Shown here: positions 23,984 to 32,174 of the stretch, piece by piece | Position numbering within the stretch: the first letter of the stretch is position 1 | Layout of the letters: each line of letters opens with the position of its first letter | Origin: Halococcus salifodinae DSM 8989 | GTDB taxonomy: Archaea; Halobacteriota; Halobacteria; Halobacteriales; Halococcaceae | Length of the DNA: 57,042 nucleotides | Direction of reading: 5' to 3' | Assembly: GCF_000336935.1 (NCBI RefSeq) | Contig: NZ_AOME01000013.1 | Coordinates: 158,708 to 215,749, forward strand | Translations under genes and position numbers: made by a program | The notes under the pieces: model-generated | Database searches by the model: none | What the model saw: only the letters and a program-made list of their open reading frames with translations | What the model was told of the DNA's origin: nothing

Positions 23984-24079
23984 GCCGACGGTACTCGATC
24001 TGCACACGCTGTTACACTCTTTTCGACGAAAGTCACAGACTGACCGTCGTGCAAGCCGGTTTCGCGACATGGCAGTCCG

Positions 24080-24553
24080 TCACCGCTCGATGACATCGCT
24101 CACTCGTCCGTCGGAAAAGCCCGCGAGAATCACCTTGCCCAGCGCCGTTGTGTGGTGATACACTTCGCGACCGGCGTGAGTATCGAGATTCGTCGCGCGA
24201 CTGCTGTCGGCTCTGTGGAGAAATATTCCACGTCCCCGTTCTTCGACCAGCAGGTTCGCCATTTCGCCGTACTCCTCGGCCGATCGCCGTATCTCCGATT
24301 TCGCCGTTTCGTCGATCCTCCGCCGTCGGCGTGCCCCTACGTCGAGGTTCAGCAGTCGGAGTCCGGTGTCGGACATATCGTTTCGCCTTCGATCACGTAC
24401 CGCCCCCTCTTCGAGCGTCTTGAGGTGTTTGTAGACGCTGCTTTTGGAGATTTCCAGCCGGTTCGCGATCACGATTGGGCTCGACTGCCGAGTGGAGTGT
24501 CCAGTTCTAACAGTAGTACGTGTGTTATAGTAGGGGAACAGGAAACGGTTCAC
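24080..24553 (-). pseudogene. Truncated IclR family regulator
   Basis: The 157-aa frame contains an IclR-type helix-turn-helix (IANRLEISKSSVYKHLKTLE), a disturbed wing (EEGAVRDRRRNDMSDTGLRL) and the start of the effector domain with well-conserved SAEEYGEMANLLVEERGRGI and TTALGKVILAGFSDGRVSDV. A TGA follows VIER, where intact proteins continue for about 90 residues. A shifted frame downstream still reads GLPCRET, the expected next motif, so a frameshift plus truncation is likely. It would once have regulated the adjacent catabolic genes. Confidence 0.7.
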
Positions 24554-25144
24554 AAAACGTGAACGACAGTTGGAACTGATAACCCATATCGTAGCGAGTC
24601 AGAGTAGGTGGGTAGCGAGCACGGTGCTGGCATCGTACGGTCGAAGCAACGAACGTTCGAGAGAAGGCAGTCGCCTGTTGCTACGTTTCCGTCAGCTGTC
24701 CTCGTGTTCTCGATCACGATCAGATACGAAAGGATGTGATCGAGTCTGTGAAGCACTCAACACAAGTCCCGGGATTGCTACAAGAGAGCAGGACGTGAAA
24801 CGACATCGACAGCATCCCACGGACGAGAATTCGTCGTTCGTGTCGGGCGAGGAGATGCTTGACAGGAGATGAAGACGAATGGGTGTAAAGTGGGATGATA
24901 GTTTTCCAGGTCGAGAGATTCCCAACACCCCGGAAGACATCACAGCACCCAGACACGACTGTACGTTGCATCGTGGTCGGAAACGTCCGCCAGCGAGCAC
25001 CACCGAACAGCCGATCACGACAACACGCCGGACTGCATCCCCCTCTCAGTGCTCGCGCTCATCGATGTCGCAAGCGCTAATTACTGGAAGATAGCATCGA
25101 GTGATACACCGATGAACGACGACGAGTTTTCGGGGTGCGTCTGA
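24554..25144. other. Gene-poor, lower-G+C stretch
   Basis: No frame here gives recognisable protein, and composition is A/T-richer than the flanks, as in 20536-21555. No tRNA, hairpin array or IS ends were found by eye. An AT-rich block at 25078-25090 (TAATTACTGGAAG) lies about 60 nt before the transporter gene and may hold its promoter. Confidence 0.4.
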
Positions 25145-26491
25145 ATGGCCGCACTCGAACGCGTTCGCGGATACACCGCGGAGATCGGACCGGCGTGGCT
25201 CGCGGGGGCGATCGCCGCCGGCCCGGCGACAATGGCCAGCCTCATCGCCGGCGGGGCGGGCTTCGGCTACACCCTGCTCTGGGTCGCCGTGCTTTCGGCA
25301 GTGCTCGGCGCGCTCTCACAGTATCTCGCGATGCGGCTCGGACTGCTGACCGAGGCGGGGATCGTCTCGGTCGTCGAGGACCATCTCGGCGACGGCTGGG
25401 CGTGGCTGCTCGTCGCCGACACGGTGCTGGCCGCCGGATTGGCGCAGTTGGTCATCATGAAGACGGTTGCCGGCGTCTCCGCGACGGTCACCGGGATCGA
25501 CGCCCGGATCTGGGCGGTCGTCTGGGGGCTCGTGCTCGCGATCGGACTCGCCAGTGGCGGCTATCACATCGCCGAACTCGGCGCGAAAGTGCTCGTCTCG
25601 CTCGTCGTCCTCGCCTTCGTCGCCTCGCTGTTCGTCGTTCCCATCGATCTCTCGGCGGCGGCTGGCGGGCTCGTGCCACGGATCCCCGCCGGCGTCGACG
25701 GTGCGCTCGTCGCCGCAGGGGTTCTCGGCGGCGCGGTCCACATCACGCTCGTGACGATGCAGTCGTACACGATGGCGGCACGCGGCTGGACCCGCGAGGA
25801 CGCCGGTCTCGCACGTTTCGACGTCATCGTCTCGATGCTGGGTGCGTTCGGCGTCTACAGCCTCGCCATCTTCCTCGTGGCTGCGTCGGTGCTCCACGGG
25901 CCGAACGTCGCGGCCGCCGAGCTGACCGCGACCGCAGCCGCACAGGCGCTTGGCCCACTCGTCGGCGATGCTGCGAGCTGGCTGTTCCTGCTCGGGCTCT
26001 GGGGTGCAGCCATCTCGACGCTCGGCGCGAACACGGTCGTCCCGCCGTACCTCCTCGCGGACAAGCTGGGGTGGGAGCGCGACGTTGCCGATCCGCGATA
26101 CCGGGCGGCCGTCGTCGTCGTCGCGCTCGCTGGCATCGCCGGCGTGTTCGTCGGCGGAGAGGTATTTCCGCTGCTCGTCCTGACGCTCGCGTTCGGGCTC
26201 GTCGGGACGCCGTTCGCGCTCGCGCTCGTCCTCTACTTGCTCAACGACCGGCAGGCGGTCCCGGAGACGAACTCGACGGCCGCCAACGTCGGCGGCGTGG
26301 TGCTCATCGGCGTGACCGCCGTCACGGCCGGTTCGTTCCTCCAAGGGCAGATCGCGAGCGGGCTGACGCCGGTCACGCTGTTCGTCCTCATCTTCGCCGC
26401 CGTTCTCGGGATCGCGACGTTGCTGTTGCTCGCGCTGTTCGTCCGCGAACGACTCGACAGCGCCAGCACAACCGTCGAATCGGCAGGCTGA
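25145..26491 (+). CDS. Nramp-fold transporter lacking the canonical metal motifs
   Basis: The product has 448 aa and about eleven hydrophobic helices. The start GPAWLAGAIAAGPATMASLI, followed by GGAGFGYTLLWV, aligns with Nramp helix 1. The metal-binding DPGN is replaced by GPAT (residues 26-29). In helix 6 the usual MPH motif is replaced in GGAVHITLVTMQSY. Helix-8/9 type sequence (LFLLGLWGAAISTLGANTVV) is retained. It is therefore an Nramp relative, possibly of the Mg2+ or non-metal branches rather than a Mn2+/Fe2+ importer. A P-loop gene starts 1 nt after its stop, so the two are probably cotranscribed. Confidence 0.8.
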   Translation: MAALERVRGYTAEIGPAWLAGAIAAGPATMASLIAGGAGFGYTLLWVAVLSAVLGALSQYLAMRLGLLTEAGIVSVVEDHLGDGWAWLLVADTVLAAGLAQLVIMKTVAGVSATVTGIDARIWAVVWGLVLAIGLASGGYHIAELGAKVLVSLVVLAFVASLFVVPIDLSAAAGGLVPRIPAGVDGALVAAGVLGGAVHITLVTMQSYTMAARGWTREDAGLARFDVIVSMLGAFGVYSLAIFLVAASVLHGPNVAAAELTATAAAQALGPLVGDAASWLFLLGLWGAAISTLGANTVVPPYLLADKLGWERDVADPRYRAAVVVVALAGIAGVFVGGEVFPLLVLTLAFGLVGTPFALALVLYLLNDRQAVPETNSTAANVGGVVLIGVTAVTAGSFLQGQIASGLTPVTLFVLIFAAVLGIATLLLLALFVRERLDSASTTVESAG

Positions 26492-26492
26492 G

Positions 26493-27044
26493 ATGACTGA
26501 TCTTCCGTTTCCACTCGCCGGAACGACGCTCGTGACTGGCCCATCGAACGTAGGCAAGACACGCCTGACTGCCCGTGCGCTCGACGCGTGGACCGACGAG
26601 CACGGAACGGACGGAGTCGTGGTTCTCGATTTCGCCCCCGAAGTTCGACGGGACGGCCGGCTGCTCGGTGGGTTCTTAACCCGGTTCACCGACGTGCCGG
26701 ACGACGTTTGGAACGAGCGCCTCGACGCCCACGCGCCACGGACGTCCGGCGCGACGGTTTCCGAAGCGCTCGATCTCGCGGCGGCAAACGCCCGACAGTC
26801 GAAACGGATGGTCGAGTCGGCTCCCGCCGATCCGCGTGCGGTCTTCGTCAACGACGCCACTATCCCGTTTCAAGCTGATCTCCTCGATCCCGCGGTGCTG
26901 TCGACGTACTGTGATGGGGCGGAAGTGGCGGTTTGCAACGCCTTCGAGGGCGACGAACTCGGTGTCGACGACGACATCTCCCGCAACGAGCGGACCGCTC
27001 TCGACGCGCTGCGGTCGTGGGCGGATCGGGTCGTCGAGCTCTGA
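26493..27044 (+). CDS. Small P-loop NTPase
   Basis: The product has 183 aa with Walker A GPSNVGKTRLTARAL near the N-terminus. A hydrophobic strand ending in Asp (GVVVLDFAPEV) could be Walker B or the adjacent strand; a second strand is AVFVNDATIPFQADLL. No further signature assigns it to a known family; it resembles small haloarchaeal ATP-binding proteins of unknown role. The 1-nt gap from the Nramp-like gene argues for a shared function, perhaps gating or signalling, but this is inference. Confidence 0.75.
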   Translation: MTDLPFPLAGTTLVTGPSNVGKTRLTARALDAWTDEHGTDGVVVLDFAPEVRRDGRLLGGFLTRFTDVPDDVWNERLDAHAPRTSGATVSEALDLAAANARQSKRMVESAPADPRAVFVNDATIPFQADLLDPAVLSTYCDGAEVAVCNAFEGDELGVDDDISRNERTALDALRSWADRVVEL

Positions 27045-27205
27045 TCGGCGGACGACATTGCGTCGTACTGTGTCGACAGGTCCGCAGTGCTGTTGCTGCT
27101 CGATCCCTCGCTGCGCCCCGAACCTTCCTTCGGATCGGGTCGCGTCGTTCGCCACCACAGTAGTATTCGATGATTATATTACCTGTGAATCCCACCGTTC
27201 AACCA

Positions 27206-27889
27206 ATGCGCTTCAGCGACCACCTCGTCGAGACCGAGGCGGAGCTCTGGACGGCACAGAGGAACCATTCGTTCGTCCGTGAGCTGGCCGACGGAACGCT
27301 CGACGAAGCGGCGTTTCGCACGTGGCTCGAACAGGACTACCGGTATCTCCTCGACTACGCGCGCACGTTCGCCGTGCTCGGGACGAAGGCGCGCGAGGAG
27401 GCGACGATGGCCCACTGCTTCGACGTCGCGGGAACGATCGTCGCCGAGGAGATGGAGCTCCATCGGGAGTTCGCGGCCGAGTACGGGCTCACTCCCGACG
27501 ATCTCGCCGCCGTCGAGAAGGCACCGACCTGCGTCGCCTACACGAACTACTTGCTGCGAACCGCCCGCGAGCGCCCGCTCGGGGTCGGTGCGGCCGCCAT
27601 CTATCCCTGCGGACAGGGGTATCTCGACATCGCCGAGCACATGGCCGAACTGGCCGACGGCGAGCACCGCTACACCCCGTTCATCACGAAGTACACGAGC
27701 GATGCGTTCCGCGAATCGGTGGCCTGGATGCGCGAACTGGTGGATCGGTGTGCCGAGAACGACCCCTCACTCCACGAGGAGATGGAGACGGCGTTTCGCC
27801 GGAGCACACAGTTAGAACACGCCTTCTGGGAGATGGCCTACACCGAAGAGTCGTGGCCGCACACGCGCCAGAGTCGAGAAGACACCTGA
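27206..27889 (+). CDS. tenA: TenA family thiaminase II / aminopyrimidine aminohydrolase
   Basis: The product has 227 aa from ATG 27206 (MRFSDHLVETEAELWTAQRN). TenA marks are HSFVRELADGTLDEAAFRTW, the DYRYLLDYAR helix, EEMELHREFAAEYGL, the cysteine segment YPCGQGYLDIAE, and the C-terminal helix THRSTQLEHAFWEMAY-like FRRSTQLEHAFWEMAY, where the Glu is catalytic. The family hydrolyses aminopyrimidine products of thiamine breakdown for salvage. GQGY instead of the common PWxY next to Cys suggests the TenA_E-like or a divergent subgroup. An upstream ATG would add 12 residues over the promoter. Confidence 0.9.
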   Translation: MRFSDHLVETEAELWTAQRNHSFVRELADGTLDEAAFRTWLEQDYRYLLDYARTFAVLGTKAREEATMAHCFDVAGTIVAEEMELHREFAAEYGLTPDDLAAVEKAPTCVAYTNYLLRTARERPLGVGAAAIYPCGQGYLDIAEHMAELADGEHRYTPFITKYTSDAFRESVAWMRELVDRCAENDPSLHEEMETAFRRSTQLEHAFWEMAYTEESWPHTRQSREDT

Positions 27890-28457
27890 TCGCCGGGGGC
27901 TACGCCCAGCCGGATACGACGGCGCGCTACCGATGGCGAGACCGGACAGCGAGAGACAACCGACACAGAAGTGTTCGTTCGTCTTCCGATGGTACACCCA
28001 CCCGTTCCGCGGTACTCGGCTGTGAGCACGAACGGATAGGTGGGTTGAATTTCTACGGTCCAAACACTTTGGTAGAAACGGTACAGATGACGTCCGCAAT
28101 GAAACGAAGCGATGACAAGTAAATCGAATATAAGTGGTTAAATGTCGACGATGGACGAGATTCCCTATTGCAATGACACGAGCCACAGGAGTATGCAGAA
28201 GCGTAACAGAGACCCGAAATCGAATCTGTCTCAGATCTCGTTCATGCACTCGACACGAATGTAGTGTAATTACTTCTGTTTCGATCCGTCAATCAGAGAA
28301 GAGTTGATCCGACTAACCAGCATCTTCGTTGAGATACCACCTACCACCACTAATCTGATATGTAGAGTAGTGGTCCCGCACACATGCGCTGGGGAGTACC
28401 CAGAAAGGGCCCGTTCGACGGAGCCAGCGCTCTAACAAGAGTCTAAGAGGTCCGAAA
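27890..28457. other. Gene-poor stretch between tenA and tRNA-Thr
   Basis: About 570 bases of mixed, partly A/T-rich sequence (28100-28140 and 28255-28375). No frame codes for a recognisable protein. It lies at the 3' side of the tRNA gene, the usual target of archaeal integrases, but I found no second copy of the tRNA 3' end and no integrase remnant. Confidence 0.4.
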
Positions 28458-28529
28458 AGCCTAGGCCGGGATTTGAACCCGGGGTCTCGTCCTTACCAAG
28501 GACGCGCTTTACCGCTAAGCTACCCAGGC
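28458..28529 (-). tRNA. tRNA-Thr (anticodon GGT)
   Basis: The 72-nt cloverleaf folds completely: acceptor GCCTGGG/CCTAGGC with one G-U pair, D stem GCTT/AAGC, anticodon stem CGTCC/GGACG with loop TTGGTAA, T stem CCGGG/CCCGG with loop TTCAAAT, and discriminator U73. The anticodon GGT reads threonine ACC/ACU codons, and U73 fits archaeal tRNA-Thr identity. There is no intron and no encoded CCA. Confidence 0.95.
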
Positions 28530-28572
28530 AGGCACCTGTGAGTACCGCCGACCCGTGTTTATCCGTTTCGAT

Positions 28573-29268
28573 TCACGAGTCGGGTGCAGAGGGGCGGACA
28601 CCCTCGCCGGACACGGCGGGTGCGGCCGAGAACGTCCGGAGTGACTCGCGTACCGACGGCCCGAACACCGTCTCCGGGGTCGGCAGTCCATCGTCCGTCC
28701 TCGCGAGGGCGGCGACGAACTCGCGACACTCGGTCGAGGGGGGTGCGCCGACGGCCGTCGTGCCCGCGACCGCGGCGAGTTCGAACACGTCGGCTTCGAG
28801 ACTGGTGTCGAGCGCTGTTTCAGCCGTCGATCGGCGGCGCGTCTGATCGCGGCCGAAGCTCCGCACCGTCTCGACGGCGGTCCCGGCGGCCTCGGTCCGT
28901 GCGAGCAGATGGAACCCACGAGCAACCAGCACGTCCGCCACGAGCACGTCGACGTTGGCTCCCGTCTCGATGTCGGGATCGAAGGTGGTGTCGGCACCGC
29001 CGCCGACAGCACCCTCCCACGGGGGATCGGTGGCGAGTTCGCGCGTCAGTCGCAGCCCCTCGTAGATGAGTTGGGTCCCGGCGGCGCGTTCGGCGACGGT
29101 ATCGAACGCGACCGATTCGTCGATCGCGCGCGCACACGCGACCGCGAGGACGCCGGGCGTCATCGACCCGTCGTCGAGCACGGTCCCGACGGCGTCGCCG
29201 AACCGCTCGGGACCGACGTCGCGGACGGCCTCCCGCGCGGCACGTCGGACTTGGGAGGCTTCCTCCAT
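28573..29268 (-). CDS. Conserved haloarchaeal hypothetical protein (DUF7114-like)
   Basis: The 231-aa acidic, helix-rich, soluble product starts MEEASQVRRAAREAVRDVGP. Segments such as GVLAVACARAIDES and GTQLIYEGLRLTRELATDPP are of a type I recall from a haloarchaea-only family, provisionally DUF7114, sometimes considered remotely like polyprenyl synthases. No DDxxD motif is visible, so prenyl-synthase activity is not supported. It is transcribed toward the tRNA-Thr gene and divergent from the enoyl-CoA hydratase gene. Confidence 0.6.
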   Translation of the reverse strand: MEEASQVRRAAREAVRDVGPERFGDAVGTVLDDGSMTPGVLAVACARAIDESVAFDTVAERAAGTQLIYEGLRLTRELATDPPWEGAVGGGADTTFDPDIETGANVDVLVADVLVARGFHLLARTEAAGTAVETVRSFGRDQTRRRSTAETALDTSLEADVFELAAVAGTTAVGAPPSTECREFVAALARTDDGLPTPETVFGPSVRESLRTFSAAPAVSGEGVRPSAPDS

Positions 29269-29327
29269 CAGCCGAAAATAGCCGCGGGGAGGGCAAAGGC
29301 CTTTGGAAAGCGTACCCAGCGTCGGTC

Positions 29328-30020
29328 ATGATCGAGACGACCATCGGGGCAGACATCACGTCCATCACCCTCGATCGGCCCCACCGACGCAACGCGCTGA
29401 CGCCGGACGGACTCGATGCGCTCCAGGCCGCCGTCGAGGAGTGCGAGACGTCGGTCATCTGTCTCCACGGCGCGGGGCCCGCGTTCTGTGCCGGCGCAGA
29501 TCTCGACGTCGTCGCCGACCTCGGCCGCGAAGAGGCTGCCGCGTTCGCCGAGCAAGGCCAGCGGGTCGCGAGAGCCATCGCGGAGTCGCCAGCGGTCGTG
29601 ATCGCGGCGATCGACGGCGCGGCGCGCGGCGGCGGGGTTGAACTCGCACTCGCCTGCGATCTCCGGGTCGCCACCCCGGCGGCGACGTTCGCCGAGACGG
29701 GGGTGCGACTCGGGCTGTTCGGCGCGTGGGGCGGCACGGTTCGACTCCCACGGGTCGTCGGCGAAGGCAACGCGATGGATCTCGCGCTCTCGGGACGGAC
29801 CGTCGACGCCGAGACGGCGCTCAGAATGGGGCTGGTTTCGCGGGTCACCGACGACCCGACCGAAGTCGCTCGTGAAGTGGCAGCGAACGATCCTGCGGCG
29901 CTCGAACGGCTGCAACCGCTGCTACGGGATCGAGGAACCGCCGCCGCCCGCGAACGCGCCGAACGCGAGGCGTTCGCGGATCTCGTCACGCGGAATGCCG
30001 ACGCGCTTCGGGATCGCTGA
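29328..30020 (+). CDS. Enoyl-CoA hydratase / isomerase family protein
   Basis: The product has 230 aa with the crotonase fold: ITLDRPHRRNALTPDGLDAL, the oxyanion-hole segment GPAFCAGADLDVV, and the second oxyanion strand AAIDGAARGGGVELALACDL. The catalytic Glu position is covered by ATFAETGVRLGLFGAWGG (E in FAET). It is shorter than typical 255-260 aa hydratases, with a reduced C-terminal helical region. It could act in fatty-acid or amino-acid degradation; CoA substrate unknown. Confidence 0.9.
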   Translation: MIETTIGADITSITLDRPHRRNALTPDGLDALQAAVEECETSVICLHGAGPAFCAGADLDVVADLGREEAAAFAEQGQRVARAIAESPAVVIAAIDGAARGGGVELALACDLRVATPAATFAETGVRLGLFGAWGGTVRLPRVVGEGNAMDLALSGRTVDAETALRMGLVSRVTDDPTEVAREVAANDPAALERLQPLLRDRGTAAARERAEREAFADLVTRNADALRDR

Positions 30021-30057
30021 GAGTCCTCAACCCGTTGGCTGGCCGTGACATTTCAGA

Positions 30058-30097
30058 CCACCACAAGAGCCATCCGGAGCACGGATCACCCCCGTTC
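30058..30097 (+). promoter_or_regulatory. 40-nt leader shared with the gene at 32175
   Basis: The 40 bases directly before ATG 30098 match the 40 bases directly before ATG 32175 at 30 positions without gaps, beginning with the identical 11-mer CCACCACAAGA and including CACGGA. This indicates a duplicated promoter/leader or a common regulatory site. Confidence 0.5.
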
Positions 30098-32086
30098 ATG
30101 GACGGGTTCCGAGCCGCCGTGAACGGCTACTTCGATGTCGAAGACCAACTGACACGGTATCTCCAGCAGCGGGCGGCTGAGGGGTTTACGGCCGAACGCG
30201 AGGCGAAGCGCGCCATCGACTCGTGGCGCGAGTTCGAGGCACGCCGCGAACGGGTTCGGGAGGGGTTTCTCTCGGGGATCGGCGGACTCCCCGACCGGCC
30301 GGACGATCTCGTGGTCGAGACGACGGGCGTCCTGACTCGGGACGGATACACCATCGAGTTACTCACCTTCGAGAGCCATCCGGACTTCCACGTCACGGCG
30401 AACTGTTACGTGCCAGAGGGCGACGGTCCACATCCGGGAGTGCTCTTCCTCTGTGGCCACATCGATGCGGCGAAGGCCGACCCGCTCAACCAGCGAGCGT
30501 GCATCGAGCTTGCACGGAACGGGTTCGTCGTTCTCGCCGTCGATCCGGTCTGCCAAGGTGAGCGCACGCAGTACCGCGACGCCGAGACGGACGATCCGCT
30601 GGTCGGCAGCGCCGGCGGCGCGTTCGCACACTGCTATGCCGGCCAGCAGTGTTTCTACGCCGGAGCGAACCTCGCGCGGTACATGATCCACGACGCTCGC
30701 TGCGCGCTGGATTACTTGGAGAGACGACCGGACGTCGACGACGACTGCATCGGGGTCACTGGCACCTCCGGTGGCGGTGTCCAGACGGCGTATCTCGCTC
30801 TCGTCGACGACCGGATCGACGCCGCCGCGCCGTGCTGTTCGATCACCGAACGCGAGGAATGGCTCCGGACGGGCAAACGCATCGACGCCGAGCAACTGAT
30901 CCACGGCGCGATCCCGCTCGGTATCAACTACGACGACTTCGTGACGGCGATGGCACCACGACCCGTCTGCATCGGCGCAGCGGCGTCGGACGAATACTTC
31001 CCGATCGAAGGAGTCTACGAGACGGTTGAACGGGCACAGCGCGTCTACGACCTGTACGACGCCCAGGAGAGGGTCGATCTCGTCGTCGCCGACGAGACGC
31101 ACTGTTCGGTCTACGAACTCGGCGACGGGATCTTCGAGTGGTTCTGTGACACCCTCGGTGACACCGAGTACGTCCCGCACGACGAGCTATCGATCGTCGA
31201 CGCGGCCGACCTCCAATGTACTCCCGAAGGAAGCGTCGGAGCAGCGTACCCCGACGAACGGACCATCAACGACCTGCTCCACGAGTACGTGGCGGAGCAG
31301 TACCCCAGCGCGGGGACATCGCCGGCTGTCGACGATCGCGAGGTGGACGCGGCACGGCTCCGACAAACGCTCGTCGAGCGGCTTGATCTCGATAGGAAGG
31401 CACCCGATCCGTACCCACGATACGTTCGGGAAAGCGAAGCAGCGGGACTGAACGTCGAGCACGTCTGGTTCAAGATCGAGCGAGAGCCCGACATCGTCTG
31501 TACAGGTGTTCTCGTCACGGATCGCGACGTATCCGCTCGCTCGCCCGCCGTGGTGTGCTCCGAGCGAGGAACCGAGGCGTTGCCCGAACGAAGCGACGAC
31601 ATCGCGTCGTTGGCCGCCGAGTACGGAACGGTGTTCGTGTTCGATCCGCGCGGCGTCGGGGCAGTGCGGAACCGATCTATCCCGATCCCCACGTGGGTCG
31701 ACGACTACTACGGGATCTATGGCACCGAGTTCAAACTCGCGTACGACGCGCTGCTGCTCGGCGAGTCGCTGTTCGGGATGCGCGTCTACGACGTGCTGCG
31801 GGCGGTCGAGTTCCTCGTCGAGGAAACCGGGTGCGGGGAGGTCTCGCTTGTCGGCGAAGAAGTCGGCGCGTACCACGCGCTGTACGCCGCAGCCGTCGAC
31901 GAGCGCGTCGGAACGGTCGATCTTCGGGGGCTCGGGCCGAGCTTCCACGACATGGCGACGAGCCGGGAGTACTCCTACGATCCGCGTCTCACCGTGTTCG
32001 ACGTCATCAGGGACTGTGACGTTCCACACCTCCTTGCAGCACTCGACGATCGGAATCTCCAGGTCGAGCGGTCGGCCGAGCGATAG
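30098..32086 (+). CDS. Two-domain alpha/beta hydrolase (acetyl-xylan-esterase-like)
   Basis: I chose ATG 30098 (MDGFRAAVNGYFDVEDQLTR), giving 662 aa; a TTG 63 nt upstream would read through the leader. Domain 1 is a serine hydrolase: GVLFLCGHIDAAKADPLNQR, GFVVLAVDPVCQGER, nucleophile elbow GTSGGG (Ser224), AAAPCCSITER and a late DETHCSVY segment that could supply His. It resembles the AXE1/acetyl-xylan esterase branch. Domain 2 repeats the fold (TVFVFDPRGVGAVRNRSIPI and SLVGEEVGAYHALYAAAV), but the elbow is GEEVG at about residue 586, so its serine is lost. No signal peptide is seen; cytoplasmic esterase activity is likely. Confidence 0.8.
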   Translation: MDGFRAAVNGYFDVEDQLTRYLQQRAAEGFTAEREAKRAIDSWREFEARRERVREGFLSGIGGLPDRPDDLVVETTGVLTRDGYTIELLTFESHPDFHVTANCYVPEGDGPHPGVLFLCGHIDAAKADPLNQRACIELARNGFVVLAVDPVCQGERTQYRDAETDDPLVGSAGGAFAHCYAGQQCFYAGANLARYMIHDARCALDYLERRPDVDDDCIGVTGTSGGGVQTAYLALVDDRIDAAAPCCSITEREEWLRTGKRIDAEQLIHGAIPLGINYDDFVTAMAPRPVCIGAAASDEYFPIEGVYETVERAQRVYDLYDAQERVDLVVADETHCSVYELGDGIFEWFCDTLGDTEYVPHDELSIVDAADLQCTPEGSVGAAYPDERTINDLLHEYVAEQYPSAGTSPAVDDREVDAARLRQTLVERLDLDRKAPDPYPRYVRESEAAGLNVEHVWFKIEREPDIVCTGVLVTDRDVSARSPAVVCSERGTEALPERSDDIASLAAEYGTVFVFDPRGVGAVRNRSIPIPTWVDDYYGIYGTEFKLAYDALLLGESLFGMRVYDVLRAVEFLVEETGCGEVSLVGEEVGAYHALYAAAVDERVGTVDLRGLGPSFHDMATSREYSYDPRLTVFDVIRDCDVPHLLAALDDRNLQVERSAER

Positions 32087-32134
32087 CTCCCAGAAACCGC
32101 ACGGAGAGTCGCGATCAACGTAACGTCTCCGCAC

Positions 32135-32174
32135 CCACCACAAGAACAATCCTGGACACGGACTACGCCAGATC
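32135..32174 (+). promoter_or_regulatory. 40-nt leader shared with the gene at 30098
   Basis: This is the second copy of the similar leader. It is positioned identically, ending at the base before the ATG, with 30/40 identity to 30058-30097. The two downstream coding sequences are unrelated beyond the first codons (MDGF and MDDQ). Confidence 0.5.

Noticed and set aside
27812-28249. 145-aa minus-strand frame overlapping the end of tenA
   Set aside because: Basic, His/Arg/Ser-rich composition unlike haloarchaeal proteins, and overlapping tenA coding sequence.
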